Counted from the first letter of the stretch, positions 13,305-26,213 are shown. The stretch: DNA of 64,000 nucleotides from Casuarina equisetifolia (GCA_028551475.1 CM052360.1:13194501-13258500), one strand, 5' to 3'. Numbers and translations: made by a program. Notes: generated by a model from the letters alone, not told the origin.

Positions 13305-16300
13305 AATGCTTTCTCTCTATTGAATTCAAAAAATATACTCAGCAACAAGGAATTGTGTAGAAATCTAATTCTGAAAAGATAATTATTATGAACTATTGTT
13401 TTATACAATACGTGTCATATCATTTCATTATAGCCAACTCATGCTCATGCGTTTTATTTCTACTGTATAGTTATTATAACTATATAGTTGTAACTAAATT
13501 TGAAGCAAATTGTAAAAGTATTAGCGACATTATTCTCAGTGTTTAAGTTAGTTTATTTCTTGATGGATTGAAGTTTACCGTAGATGTTCGTGAACCAAAT
13601 ATTCAAGAATTTTAAAAGTTTTGATATGCTTGTTGTACATTATGTACTTCAACAATTGTGTGATTAGTGTTTTGTAATAAGCATCTTTAAAGTTATTTAT
13701 CCTAGAATGACATGTATTCAATTTTGAAAGAACCTTGCACTGACCTATTGTTTGCTTGTATTGTCTTTCAGTTCGATCCTCGGATTTGTTTTAGTGTTTA
13801 AAACTCAAATTGATAACAACAACGATCATGTTGCTAGTTATTCATGCATTTTGTTTCTCCTATATAATTATTATAACTAAATCTGAAGCAAAGTGTAAAG
13901 GTTATGATATTATTCTCATATTATTCAACTAAAACTTTTTATTGATTGTATTCTAAGTGTGACATATATTTAGTTTTTTCATGCTTCGTTATAAGCATAA
14001 TTAAAGTTATTTTATCGAGGATGACATATATTTAATTTTGAAAGCTTCAGTGCAACGATGACATGTTTAGTTGTGTTGTCTTTCAATTCGATCATCAGAT
14101 TTGTTTTATTGTTTAAAACTGAAGCTGATAACTACAACAATCATGTTGCTAGTTAAAAAAAAAAAAACGTAAAATTTGAACTTGAAGCATGTGAGATTGC
14201 ATCGGTGATTTGGAAAAATTGTTGAGCTAGACGAGTTAGACTGAAGATGCGAATAAATTAATATATCGACTACAGCGTTTTTTCTTGTGTCGCATTGAAA
14301 GAAAGATAATCTCAGCAACAAAGATTCGAGCTGAAAACTGATTGCGAAAAGATAACAATTATGAACTATTTTTTTCTACAATAAGTGTGCATTATACCAC
14401 ACTCATGTTCATTCATTTTTTTTCTATCAAACTCGACTAATTTTGAAGAAAAGTATAAAAGTATTAATGATGTTATTCTCAAATTATTGAACTAATACCT
14501 TTTGAGTTGACTTATTCAGTTTTTAAGTCAGTTTCTTCTTTGTTGGATTGAAGTTCTTCTTTTTCAATCAATTCTAAAACTCTATATATTTATTGTACAA
14601 TTGTCTCACTAGTGCTTCGTATTAAGCATCCTTAAGGTTGTTTTTTCTAGAACAACATGTATTTAACTTTGAAAGCATTCGTGCAACAATTGATCGTTTA
14701 CTTGTATTGTCTTTCCATTCAATCCTTAGATTTGTTTAATATTTGAAACTCAAATTGATGCTTACGACGACGATGTTGCTCATTAAACAAATGTAAAATT
14801 TGAACTCGAAGAATGTAAGATTGTATAGTTGATTTGGAAAAATTGTTGGTCTGGACCAGTTGGACTAGAATACTTTTTCTTGTACTGAATTCAAGAAATA
14901 TTCTCAACAACAAGCAATCGAGCAAAAATCAGACTGCGAAAAGATAACAATTATGAACTATTTTTCTTGTACAATAAGTCTCTTATCATTCCATTATGGC
15001 CAACTTGTGTTCATGCATTTTTTTTCCTACTATATAGTTATTATATAACACGTGACTAAATTTGATGCAAAGTGTAAATGTACTACCGATATTATTCTCA
15101 TCAACTTATACTTTTTGACTTGACGTATTCAGAGTTTAACTCAGTTCATTCGTTAATGGATTGAAGTTTCCTAGAGATGTTCATGAACCAAATCTTCAAG
15201 AGTTCTATAATTCGTCATATGCTTATTGTACAATATGTATTACAATAATTATGTCATTAATGCCCAGTAATAAGCATCTTTAAAGTTATTTATTTTAGAA
15301 TGACATGTATCCAATTTTGAAACCACCCCTGCAACAATTAATGGTTTGCTTGTACTGTCTTTCAACTTGATCCTTAGATTTGTTTTATTGTTTAAAACTC
15401 AAATTAATAACTACAATGATGATATTACTAGTTAAACAAATGGTGCAAGCCGATAACTGGTTGAAGTATTTTGTTTGTACAATAATTGTCCATTAAACCT
15501 AACCCTCTTCATGCGATGTTATATAAGGCATGTGACAAAATTTGTAGAAAAGTGTAAAAAGTATTAATGATACTTTTTGAGTTGGCTCATTTAGTGTTTA
15601 AGTCTGTTTCTTCTTTTGATAGATCTAAGTTTCTCAGCACACGTTCAAGGAACAAATCTCCAAGAATTCTAAAATTTCAATATGTTTAGTATGCAATATG
15701 TACTGTAACAATTGTGTCATTAGTGCTTTATAATAAGCATATAGAGTTCTGTATTTAGGAACGACATGTATTTAATTTTGAAAGCATCCATGCAACAATT
15801 TAGTGTTTGCTTGTATTGTCTTTCAATTCGATCCTCAAATTTGCTTTAATGTTTAAAACTCAAACTGATGAGGACAACAATGATGTTACCTGCAGCGGTA
15901 AAATTTGAACTCAAAGCATGAAAGATTGTATTGTTGATTTGAAAAAATTGTTGAGCTACACATTTTGTATTGTTGATGGATTAAAATATTCTCAGTACTA
16001 GTTTGAGGAACAAAATGTACTATAGCAATTGTGTCATTAGTGTTTCGTAATAAGCATCTTTAAAGTTATATATTCTAGAATGACATGTATTTAATTTTGA
16101 AACCATTCTTGCAACAATCAGTTTACTTGTGTTGTCTTTCAATTGAATCCTCAGATTTGTATTGTTGATTTGGAAAAGTTGGATTGAAGATGCAAACAAA
16201 TAAAACTTCAACTAGAATGTCATTCTTGTTTTGAATTTGAGAAATATTTCCAGCAACAAACAATCCAGTTTAGAACTTCCACACTTGAAGATTGAGAATG

Positions 16301-17871
16301 CTTGATAACTACAACCATTTATTAATGGACAAATCTTCAATAATTGCAAAATTCTACATAACTAAGGTACAAAGCATAACAACAATTGTGAATATGCTTC
16401 ATAATGAGTGTGTTTAAAGTTATTTATTCTAGAATGACTTGAATTTAGTTATGAAAGGGTCAATGCGACATTCTATTGTTTGGGTGTTTTGTGTTTCAAT
16501 TCGATACTCAAGATGAAAACTAGAACAATGGTTCAAATGTTATGAAAGACTAACAGTCCAGTTTCAATACTAAGCTTATTCTTCAAATCAAATTGAAGAT
16601 TTCAATTCCTAGCCCTCCATTGAGTCTTTTTTGGCAGCACCTAGAGATTAAGAACCTTGAGATCAACATTGTTGATTCGTGCTACAACTTGAACGGAGTA
16701 TGGCTGTATTGTTGATTTGGAAAAATTGTGGAAGTAGAGCTCCATACACAAGATGCAAACAAATAAAATTGAACTAGAACACCTCTCTTATAGTGAATTC
16801 AAAAAATACTCCCAGCAACAAATAATGGAGCTAAAACTGATTGTAATTCTATTTGTTTTAGATAATGATTATGAACTTATATCAACCTAGCATAGATAAC
16901 TTGTGTTCCTGCATTTTGTTTCTACTATATATAACACATGAGAGACTAAATTTGGAGCCATCATTTAGTGTTTTGTTCAGTTTCTCCATTACAGGAACAA
17001 ATCTTCAAGAATTCCAAAATTCTCGATAACTCTTGTATAGCAGTACAACAGTTGTTTCGTATATGCCATAAGTCTGTTTAAAGTTAATTATTCTAGAATG
17101 ACATGTATCTATTTTTGAAAGTGTTCGTGCAACAACCTATTGTTTGCTTATCTCCTTCAATTTGATACTCAAATTTGTTTTTATTGTTTAAAACTCAAAA
17201 TGAAAACTAGAATGATGATATTGCTATTTAAGCAAATAAATATTCTGAGTCTTACTAAGACCTTAACCTAATTGTCCAATTTCAATTCTAAGGTTATTCT
17301 ACAAATCAAATTGCATTTTTCAATTCCTAACCCCCTATTGAGTCTTTTTTGGCAACACCTATAGATTAAGAATCTTAAGTAATACATCCTTGATTCATGT
17401 TACAACTTGAACTATGCAAGGTTGTATTATTGATTTGGAAAAATTGTCGAAGTAGAGGTCCATACACAAGATGCACACAAATAAAACTTGAACTAGAATG
17501 CCTCTCATGTAACGGAAGCCAAAAAATATTCTCAATTAACAATGGAGCTGAAAACTAAATGCGGTTCTATTTTTTAGATAATTCATATTTATCATATTTG
17601 TACAATAAGTGTTATATCACCCCCATGATAGATAACCTGTTTTCTTGCATCTTGTTTCTACTATATAGTTATTATATAACACACAAGACTAAATTTGAAG
17701 CCATGACTTGTACAAGACTAAATTTGAAGCCATGTCTTGAATTAGTGAAATTATTCCCATACTATTCAACAAAACACCCCTTGAGTTTAAATTCAATTTT
17801 TCTGTTGAAGAATTGAAGTTTGTGGGTACGTCTAGATTTGAGTAACAAATCCTCAAGAATTGCATAACTTG
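13305..17871. repeat. Long-period tandem repeat, right block
   Basis: Roughly seven to eight units, several internally shortened. The landmark 'caattcgatcctc' and its variants recur near 13,765, 14,085, 14,705, 15,355, 15,825, 16,140, 16,490 and 17,155, giving spacings of about 0.3-0.67 kb and a full period near 0.62-0.66 kb. The units diverge more toward the right edge. Short open frames inside have no recognisable domains. Confidence 0.85.
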
Positions 17872-18095
17872 CAACTACTTCAAAAGGACCATTAGCATGT
17901 GGTGCCAACTTGCTCTTTCTTTTTTATAGGAACTTGTCCTTCCTTAAATGCACCCATACTAAATCTCCAAGTTGAATGATCATTGGTTTGCGGTACTTGT
18001 AGGCCTTTTTCTCTTGTATGTTTAATTTTCATTTTCAATTTGATGCCTTTATGGAGCTTTTTCATCAACTTTGCCCGTTCATTTTCACCAAAACT
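17872..18095 (-). mobile_element. Ty3 integrase C-terminal fragment
   Basis: On the minus strand this stretch reads like the end of a Ty3/gypsy integrase. It has a 'WVHLRKD'-like motif followed by a lysine-rich stretch and the region where the GPF/Y motif normally lies. It is a short, broken scrap with no LTR attached, squeezed between the satellite array and a Copia LTR. Confidence 0.65.
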
Positions 18096-20431
18096 TGTTG
18101 GAAAAAAGTGTATTTTGTTGTGAAAAACTATTGGCTATATATAATATCTGTATAAATGTTTTTCATATGATTATGTATAATATTGAATATCAAGGATGTA
18201 AAAGGTGTGCAAATTATAATATTAATAAATGATATTATAAAGTAGTCGGGTTCCTATATTCTTTCACAAGTTCACTTCATATAATGCCTTGAAAAAAATT
18301 TTGTATGAAATAGAGCTAAAGGAATATTTGAAGAAAAAATAATACTTGGATTTATGTACTTGTAGGTATACATGAGTCAAGAATCATACTATGAAGGCTA
18401 AAAATCAAAATCATAATACTTGATTTTAGTTAGTTGGTCCAAGCTCAAACGAGGATCATTATTTAATTGGATCAACTCCTTAGGAAGCAATTGCAAGCTT
18501 AGCCCGCAAGCTTGGCCAGCAAGACTCAACTTGCCTACTGTCTTAATTAGAAACTTTGACATCGTTTCACTTAAAAGCAATTCTCTTATGTCACTGTGAT
18601 GAGAAGAGAGCCCTAACCCTAAGAAACACCGAGTTGCTTTCTCTTGCCTCTCTCTCTTTGTCACCAATTCTCTAACAAAAAGAAACTTAAAGTGATGTTG
18701 TTGTCAGAATGGCTATGAAGATAATTAATCTTTGCTTATACTACTGTTTGATTGAGCTTCTGTCAAGTCTCAATGGAAAAATTGCAGTAGGCATCTTAAG
18801 TTTGAACAAAAACCCTAGAAAGCTAGTTTGCTTTATATCTTCTATAAAAAGATGTTCTTAATAGTTCTTGGGAGCTTTTGGATGAAATCTTATTGAAAGA
18901 TTGAGAAAATATTGAAGCTTGTGAAAGATCAAACACTCATAGCATTCTTCATCAATCTGTAAAGAAAGTTTGAATCTTTGGTGATATTCTTATACTTTGA
19001 TATTCTTATGGATATTCACTATTAGATTAAGTTGTTTATATGTTAATTAAACTCTTATTATTATTTACACATAAGTTCCTTTGTAAATCCAAAAACCTAA
19101 CTTTGTGATAATTAGGGGTTTTATGATTAGAGCTTGAATTGAGTTTGCATATCTTCAATTAGCCCTTTGATAAGTAATACTCCTCACAAATATTACTCAT
19201 TTGAGGATTTGCTAATGTACTAAGGTTGATTCAACCTTATTATCGTAACCGTGAATCATTAAACTCTTTGAAGAGGAGTTGGAAAGTGTAGGAGAGAGTT
19301 TTCTCCTAGCTTTGAAGTAAAGTAGACTTCAACTGGTTGTGTTAAAGGAAAATATGGTGGAAGTAGGTGACAATGGCCAAACCACCATGTAAACTTATGT
19401 GCATTTCTCTTTTTGTCTATTTGTTTGGTTGTTTGATTTTGATATCCTTGAATGCTTAGCTTAAGTACATTAAAGTGATTGAACCCACAAATAGGAAAAA
19501 GAAACCAAAATAACTAATTCAATCCCCTCTTCTTGGTTAGCCATTAAACTCTACAATTGGCATCTAGAGCCAGGTTCTCTGATTTTTTAAAGGCTTAACA
19601 TCCTAGAGTAGATCCATTTAAATAGCTATAGAGAAAGGACTAGCTATCATGGGATATAATAAACCACCATTGTTTGATGGGATTAATTATAGATATCGGA
19701 AGCAATTAATGCAAGTTTTTATTATTGGTCAATATTCTAAAGTTTGACAAATAATTAGAAAGGGTATTGCATTACCTGAAACTAATGAATAGAGTAAAAA
19801 TGAAGCTAAAATCATAAAGATAAATGCTAAGGCTATGAATATGATTTATAGTGGGTTGAAAGCTCATGAATTCAACAAAGTATCATCTTGCCTCATTAGT
19901 AAAGAGATATAGGATAAGCTAGAAGTCATCTATGAAGATACTAAGAAAGTAAAGTCATCTAAAGTTACTATGCTTACTCATGATTATGAATTATTTTCTA
20001 TGCATAATTTTGAAATTGTTATTGATATGTTTGGTAGATTCACCGAGATAGTTTCGAAACTTAAGCTGCTTGGAAAGACCTACACAAATGAGGAAATGGT
20101 TAGGAAAATGTTAGTGTCCTTACCCAAGAGTTGGGATCCTAAGAAGATGGCCATAAAGGAAGTTCATGATCTAGATAGCTTGACCTTAGATGATTTGTTA
20201 GGATTATTAAAGACTCATGAAATGCAATTAGTAAGAAGAGTAAGAGAAAAAGAGAATAAAAAGTCACTTGCTTTAAAGGTAGAAGTAGAAAAGAATGAAG
20301 AGATAGAGTCCAAAAGTGATGAGGTTGCTCTAATAGCAAGAAGGTTTAGAAAGTTCCTAAAAAAAGATCTAGGTAAGAATGTAGGACAACCTAGGAAAAA
20401 AAGAACCAAAAAAAAGGAAAACCTTCCTTAA
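18096..20431 (+). mobile_element. Copia element, 5' LTR plus gag only
   Basis: A 5' LTR (18,096-19,555; starts TGTTGG, ends in CA) is followed at once by a primer-binding site at about 19,557-19,573 resembling the Met-tRNA complement. A gag region follows at about 19,648-20,430. Its longest open part (19,970-20,431) reads as a Copia gag of the UBN2 type, with the 'GRFTEIVSKLKLLGKTYTN' and 'LPKSWDPK' motifs and a lysine-rich end. I find no pol and no 3' LTR, so the element is a remnant. Its LTR is of the same family as 1-920 and 36,429-37,976. Confidence 0.8.
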
Positions 20432-21620
20432 ACCCTACAAAAGTAAAGGAAAGTGCATATACCAAGAAATTAGAATATACAGAATTGTATAATTAAGGAA
20501 AACAAAAAAATCAACTCAATTTAGAAGAAAACATTCAAGAAACCCTTCTTTCATAGTCTAATAATTCACTAAGGCCACAAAGAGCAATGACACCAATAAA
20601 AATGATATGATGAATAATGTAATTTGTACATACTTGGTTTTCTTGGTATACCAAGAAATTTTAGCTAAAAGTTGAATTGACAATTTACCTTTTAAATGGA
20701 AACAAAGAAAGGCAAAATAGCGTAGGCTCTTAATTGATTGCAATAGGAATACCTACAAAAATAATAGCCAAAATAAGATCATATGAATTTAAACCTATTC
20801 TAAATAACAAATCAAAAATCAAATTAATAAGTTCCAGAATGCTAAAAAATTGCCTTAGAAAGTTAAAACTTCCAAAAAATTAAATACGTAAATCAATCGG
20901 CAACCCCTTAAATAATTATCATTTCAAAATAGCTAAAAAGAGATAAAAAAAAATTTCTTCATTAGCAACCTTTGACTTAAACACAATTTTTCCTAAACTT
21001 AAACATAATTTTGTACAAATTTATGAACATGCCTTTTCCCCTTTTTTTTCCAATCCAAACCATTAGTTTTTCAGTTTGCTCCTACCATAAGCTATAATTA
21101 GAGGGGTGATCAATATTGCCTGCTTTTTCATATCGTAATTTTCTTTTATAGTAGTAAAGGCACTAAGGTCCAAGGGGGAGAGACTTGATGAACTCAAATA
21201 AATAAATAAATTAGCAATGTCTTACTCATTAACCAAAAAAAGCATAAAAAACTTAGGTTGGTCAACTCAAGACCTAAAGTGTCATGAATGAACATATTGG
21301 TGTCATTGTACCATACCATTTATTGAACTGACAAGATAGAAAGATTTCATTCTTTACCTTTTTAATTTTTGTTTTTTAAAATTTTAATATTCAAGTTTTT
21401 TATCATTAGTCTTTTTCGAGTGCCATCTTTATACTTCCCTTGTGCTGGGGTTTGGACTATACTTCTTCAACAGAGTCTGTGATCTATTCAAGGAGAAAAT
21501 CATAAATTGGCACAAGTCGAAACATGCATGAAAGTATGTAAAAGCACTCACAATGGAGAAATCATGGTAAGGAATTATATATAAAAAAAAAACAATAACA
21601 AATATTATTGCAAGGTCAGT
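20432..21620. other. AT-rich stretch without a supported gene
   Basis: Lysine-codon-rich, low-complexity sequence follows the gag remnant. Only short open frames without domains are present. On the minus strand a short frame ends at 21,429 in a plausible stop, and it could be a last exon of the pseudogene to the right, but nothing supports this firmly. A purine run at 21,174-21,184 resembles a polypurine tract, but no LTR follows it. Confidence 0.4.
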
Positions 21621-21954
21621 GCCAGAATAAGAAAAAAACACCAAAAGGGAAAGCCAAATAAGCACTTTCTTCTGTAAATAATCTTGATAGAAAAAAGGTA
21701 ATATCTATCTTGTACCTTGTGACAAGGTGATTAAGGTGTTCCTTCAAAACATGTTTAGACTTAGAAGCAACAAACAAACAAAAAACAAAGTTAGATCTTG
21801 AAGCCGGCCAACCCATTTATCATTAGCATCTTGCAAGACTATAAATTTTATATTCAGCAACAACATGATCAAAATTAAGCTACGTATCAATGACCATCCA
21901 CCACAGTAGTCTTCAATGATAGTAGAAATAGGCAACCAAAGAAAGAAGTATCAC

Positions 21955-24847
21955 TGATGCGGATGCACTTAAGGCCCAATATTACGAGTTCCAATATCAA
22001 AGAATTAAGAGTTCACAACATAATCCAATGGGTCCAAGAAGGCCAAGGTTGAAGAAGCAGCCCAAGAATATTCCATAGCATCTCTGCAAGCTTTAATATG
22101 GGGGGTTTCCTAAATAATTATTGAGCCCTTAATTTCTTAGGTTTAATTTATTGTTTGAGAATATTTCCTTTTGTTTGGTTTTCTATAATTGTCTAGATTC
22201 CTTATTTATCTAGGTTTCCATACTTGTCAGATTTCTGATTTGTCTAGGATTCCTTATTTGTCAGAATTTAGATTTGTTAAGACTTTCTTAATTATAAGGA
22301 TTCTTGATTTATCAGGATCCTTCTAGAATTAGGTTTTAAGGATTCCTGATTTACCAGGATCCTTCTAGAATTAGGTTTAGCTGCCTATTTAAAGGGAGCA
22401 TTGTTTCAGTTGTAAGAGAGTTGTTTTCCAGAGAATAGAAACCCCAAAGTTGTGTGATCAACTTTTGCATCCTTTATCCAATTCTTGTCAGGGATTGGTG
22501 GTGGAACACCTCCTTGACTGGTGGCGTTGCCTTTATGTCTTGGAGCTTGTTAGCATCTATCCTTTTATTTTGATTATTCCTACTTTCATTTTTTTTTCTC
22601 CCTTCCTCCCTACCAAACACTTACTTTTTCTCACAAAAAAACTAAAACACCAAAAAAATAATTTTTACATATTTTCTAAACCCGAGCTCGCTCAAGCCCA
22701 CCATAACATTCGCATCAAGTGGTATCAAAGGCTAGGTTATTCTTATGAGTGAGCTCTTTTCAAGATGTTTAATTCGGGTGACAATTTTTTGTCGCATTAT
22801 TGTGGCCATTATTCAACAATTCCACCATGGGAAGTTGGAAACAAAATTTTTTCTCTTGAGTTAGGTGAAGTAAAGGAGCAACTTTTTGACGTCGTCAAGA
22901 AGTTGCAAGCCTTTTACCAAGGCAACCAAGATGAAAGACAACAGAGGAGGAGGAGGCAAGATGATGATAGCTTGCGTGCCAAGATCCCAGAATTTAAAGG
23001 TACTCTTGATCTCAATGATTTTATTGATTGGCTATGTCATATTGAAAGGGTATTTGAGCTTCAAGCATATGATGATAAGAAGAAATATAAGGGTTGTTGT
23101 TCTTCATCTCAAAGAATTTGCTTCTTTGTGGTGGGAGAATATTAAGAAACAAAGAGAACGAGATGGAAAGTAAAAGGTCCGTTCATGGGAGAAACTGAAG
23201 AAGTTACTCTAAAGGTGCTTCTTACCCAAAGATTTCAAGCAAGACCATGTTGACGTGTGCAAGATCAACAAATCTCGAAGCCAAGACCCACAATGTAACC
23301 AAAAAAAAGATTGTGCTTTTTCATATTCCAGGTACCAACAACAGAACAACTACAATTATGACAAAGAAGACTATGATATGTGGATAGAAAGGTGGTATGG
23401 GAGAGAAGCTTTACCAAAGAAAGCCATAGAAGTTGTTCAAGTAGAAAAAACAAAGTCAACAGAAATAGAACCAAAAGATTTGGATCTACCAAAGCTAGTG
23501 GTGTTGACAAAGAAAGATGAGAACCTAGAAAGTTTGGATCTTTTGGGAATTGAAGCACCAATGACTATGAATGCAAATCCAAAGTGCTTGGATCCTCTAA
23601 AGCAAGATGTGCTGCTTGAAAAGGAGATAGATCCAAGAAGTTCAGATCTACCAAAGCACGAGATATTACCAAACAAAGCAAAGGAAGAAATTTTGTTAGA
23701 AGAAACATAAGGTTTCATCCAAGACTTGAAGAATTCAGAGGCACTAAGCATGAATAGTGATTTTCTTTGTGGATTTGTATTGTCAAATCATAAGAAGATG
23801 ATGTGTCAACAACAATCACCAAGACTTGTTGATGCAATTGATGAAGGTGCTACTACAACATTCCATAACTTCAACTATTTGTTTGAATCATATTGTTGCT
23901 TAGGTTGTAGACTTCCATCCAAGCAGCATGGTAGTTTGCCATTTATTTATGAACCAACACACTTGGGTAGGCCACCAGAGTTAAAGAATAATTTGTGTGC
24001 ACAAACTTGGATTACGGATCTATGAAGCAATAAAACCAAAAGCAACAATCAAGATTTGAGGACAAATCTTTGTCAAGAAGGGGAGATTGATGCGGATGCA
24101 CTTAAGGCCCAATATTACGAGTTCCAATATCAAAGAATTAAGAGTTCACAACATAATCCAATGGGTCCAAGAAGGCCAAGGTTGAAGAAGCAGCCCAAGA
24201 ATATTCCATAGCATCTCTGCAGGCTTTAATATGGGGGTTTCCTAAATAATTGTTGAGTCCTTAATTTCTTAGGTTTAATTTATTGTTTGAGAATATTTCC
24301 TTTTGTTTGGTTTTCTATAATTGTCTAGATTCTTATTTATCTAGGTTTTCATACTTGTCAGATTTCTGATTTGTCTAGGATTCCTTATTTGTCAGAATCC
24401 AGATTTGTTAAGACTTTCTTAATTATAAGGATTCTTGATTTATCAGGATCCTTCTAGAATTAGGTTTTAAGGATTCCTGATTTATCAGGATCCTTCTAGA
24501 ATTAGGTTTAGCTGCTTATTTAAAGGGAGCATTGTTTCAGTTGTAAGAGAGTTGTTTTCCAGAGAATAGAAACCTCAAAGTTGTGTGATCAACTTTTGCA
24601 TCCTTTATCCAATTCTTGCCAGGGATTGGTGGTGGAACACCTCCTTGACTGGTGGCGTTGCCTTTACATCTTGGAGCTTGTTGGCATCTATCCTTTTATT
24701 TTGATTATTCCTACTTTCGTTTTTTTTCTTCCTTCCTCCCTACCAAACACTCATTTTTTCCCACAAAAAAATCAAAACACTTAAAAAATGATTTTTAAAT
24801 ATTTTCTAAACCCGAGCTCACTCAAGCCCACCATAACATTCGCATCA
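21955..24847 (+). mobile_element. Compact non-autonomous LTR element, gag-like but no pol
   Basis: It has a 5' LTR (21,955-22,717), a 3' LTR (24,088-24,847) and the perfect target duplication ATCAC (21,950-21,954 and 24,848-24,852). The LTRs start TGATGCG and end CGCATCA, a 7-bp inverted terminal match. A primer-binding site (about 22,720-22,736, TGGTATCAAAGGC) and a polypurine tract (about 24,077-24,087) are in place. The 1.37-kb interior has a Ty3-type gag-like region (about 22,765-23,170; KIPEFKGTLDLNDFIDWL) and then an acidic open region (23,255-23,710) and another (23,726-24,025) without known domains. No protease, reverse transcriptase or integrase is present, so it must depend on another element. 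The LTRs differ at roughly 25-30 sites by eye, suggesting about 1-2 million years. The interior has a few breaks. Confidence 0.9.
22296..22393 (+). promoter_or_regulatory. LTR promoter: 42-bp duplication plus TATA-like box
   Basis: Within the 5' LTR, two adjacent 42-bp units (22,296-22,337 and 22,338-22,378) share 'tcaggatccttctagaatta'. A TATTTAAA box follows at 22,386-22,393. The same arrangement is present in the 3' LTR (about 24,427-24,525) and in the solo LTR at 52,365, and a decayed form is seen near 31,090-31,150. That layout fits a U3 promoter with a duplicated upstream element; function is inferred. Confidence 0.55.
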
Positions 24848-25054
24848 ATCACTAACCAACATCTCATCTCCAGGCACTGCAGATATCAATACCTCCAGTA
24901 ACCTCCAAAATATGCAAATAAAGATGTTTGCATTTGATGTTCTAAGATCAGCATCAAATAATTGTTCAAAGAACATTTTGCAATTCCGATTCAGCATTTC
25001 CAAATTGTACTGTTAGCCAAATAGCAAAGACAGACATCACAATTGAAAAAGAGA

Positions 25055-25077
25055 AAAAAAAAAAAAAAAAAAAAGGA
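25055..25077. repeat. Poly-A run
   Basis: A run of about 22 adenines follows 'gag'. It lies just upstream (on the minus strand) of the exon at 24,857-25,009. No target duplication or SINE/LINE body is attached that I can see, so it is listed only as a homopolymer. Confidence 0.8.
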
Positions 25078-26213
25078 GGCCTTCAAATCATGAAAGCAAC
25101 CAAAGAGACATAATAACATGTCTCTCTATGATTAATTTCTCCCCCGTACCTCTTCCACAAAAACATCCCTAGAAGAGTCCAAAGATTCCCCCTCCCCTTT
25201 TAGCACTGGATAGGCGGCTTCAAAGAGTACTGAAAATTGACTATTTTCTAACAAACAAGAAGATGTTAACTCAGTACCCCAGCATTACAAGGGAAAAAAC
25301 CAGAAGCAGTGTAGGTTAAGAAGAATAGGCAGATCTTGGCCAGAGAAAAAGCCTAGTCTCACGAGGTTGAGGGAGACACGCATCCGTCCATTGTTCGATA
25401 ATTAAGTAAGCAAAATAAACCAGACATAAAGCTGTGAAATACCACAGCACAATACAATTAACGAAAGAGAAATCCTTTGGGGGCATCTAAATCATGGTAA
25501 GTCATGATTTTGCATCTTCCAAGGGATTAGGAAATACTTCAATACTATCAGCAAAAAACAATTACTAACATTATTTTGTTTGCAAAGAACAGTTACTAAT
25601 TATATACAATAGTTCTGCAGATTCAAGAGAAACTTTACAAGACCAATGTTCTGGCCATAGAGAAAAATAATTCATAAAATTTTCAGACATAGCTAAAGGG
25701 AAATACTTCAATACAATCAGAGCACCTCCTCCCCCAAAAAGAGAAAAAAAAATAAAGGGATATAAACCAAAGAAAAGTCACTGACAAACCCAAGAAGCCT
25801 AATATGCAGTCATTTGAGCTTACGCATTAATCAAGCAGAAATACTTCAATACGCTGTTTTTTTTTTTTTCCTTCTTTTTTCCTTTTTGACGTTAAGCTTT
25901 GAACCAAAACTCAACCCAATCAAAGGCCACTCCACCTCAGCCTACTTGAGCCAACACCCAATCCATACACTATTGAACATTTTTTCCCTAGTTGTTTCAT
26001 TTAGTGAAAACAAAAAACCAGGGTTTTTTCCTTTCAGAATGAAATGGAATATCTAATAGGAAAGAGAAAATTTCAACTAAAAGAAAGATACATGAGAAAA
26101 GAAACAGAATGGAGCGATCATAGATCAAATCTATGTAGGAAAAATCAGAAGAAAATGACTTTATTATGTTATAGTCGTTAGTCTTACAAAATTCAACAAT
26201 AAGAAAAACTCAC

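Larger units (their letters stand above)
21722..25269 (-). pseudogene. Remnant of an unidentified multi-exon host gene
   Basis: Two clean exons keep phase 0 at both ends. 25,150-25,269 encodes 40 residues including FSVLFEAAYPVLKGE and ends at donor GAG|GTACGG. 24,857-25,009 encodes 51 residues including KMFFEQLFDADLRTSN and FWRLLEVLISAVPGDEML and ends at donor TTG|GTTAGT. Further left, 21,722-21,879 continues in protein-like sequence, first in phase after a TAG|CTT acceptor (LNFDHVVAEYK), then only after frame changes (VLQDANDKWVGRLQDL, SKSKHVLKEHLNHLVTR), so the copy looks broken. The residues suggest a helical, possibly ARM/HEAT-type protein; I do not recognise the family. The LTR element 21,955-24,847 lies in the intron between these parts. 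It could instead be a live gene whose other exons I cannot see, but the frame changes argue against that. Confidence 0.55.

Noticed and set aside
921-17871. CRISPR-like direct repeats
   Set aside because: The repeats are long (about 0.6 kb), diverged and without unique spacers, in a plant genome. They form a satellite array, not CRISPR.
21174-21190. Purine run resembling a polypurine tract for the Copia element at 18,096
   Set aside because: No sequence resembling the start of that LTR family follows it, so it does not mark a 3' LTR.
22450-22752. Small open frame (starts MCDQLLHPLSN) conserved in three LTR copies
   Set aside because: It is found at 22,450, 24,581 and 52,861 only because the LTRs are young copies of each other. 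There is no sign of protein-level constraint, and the frame ends vary.
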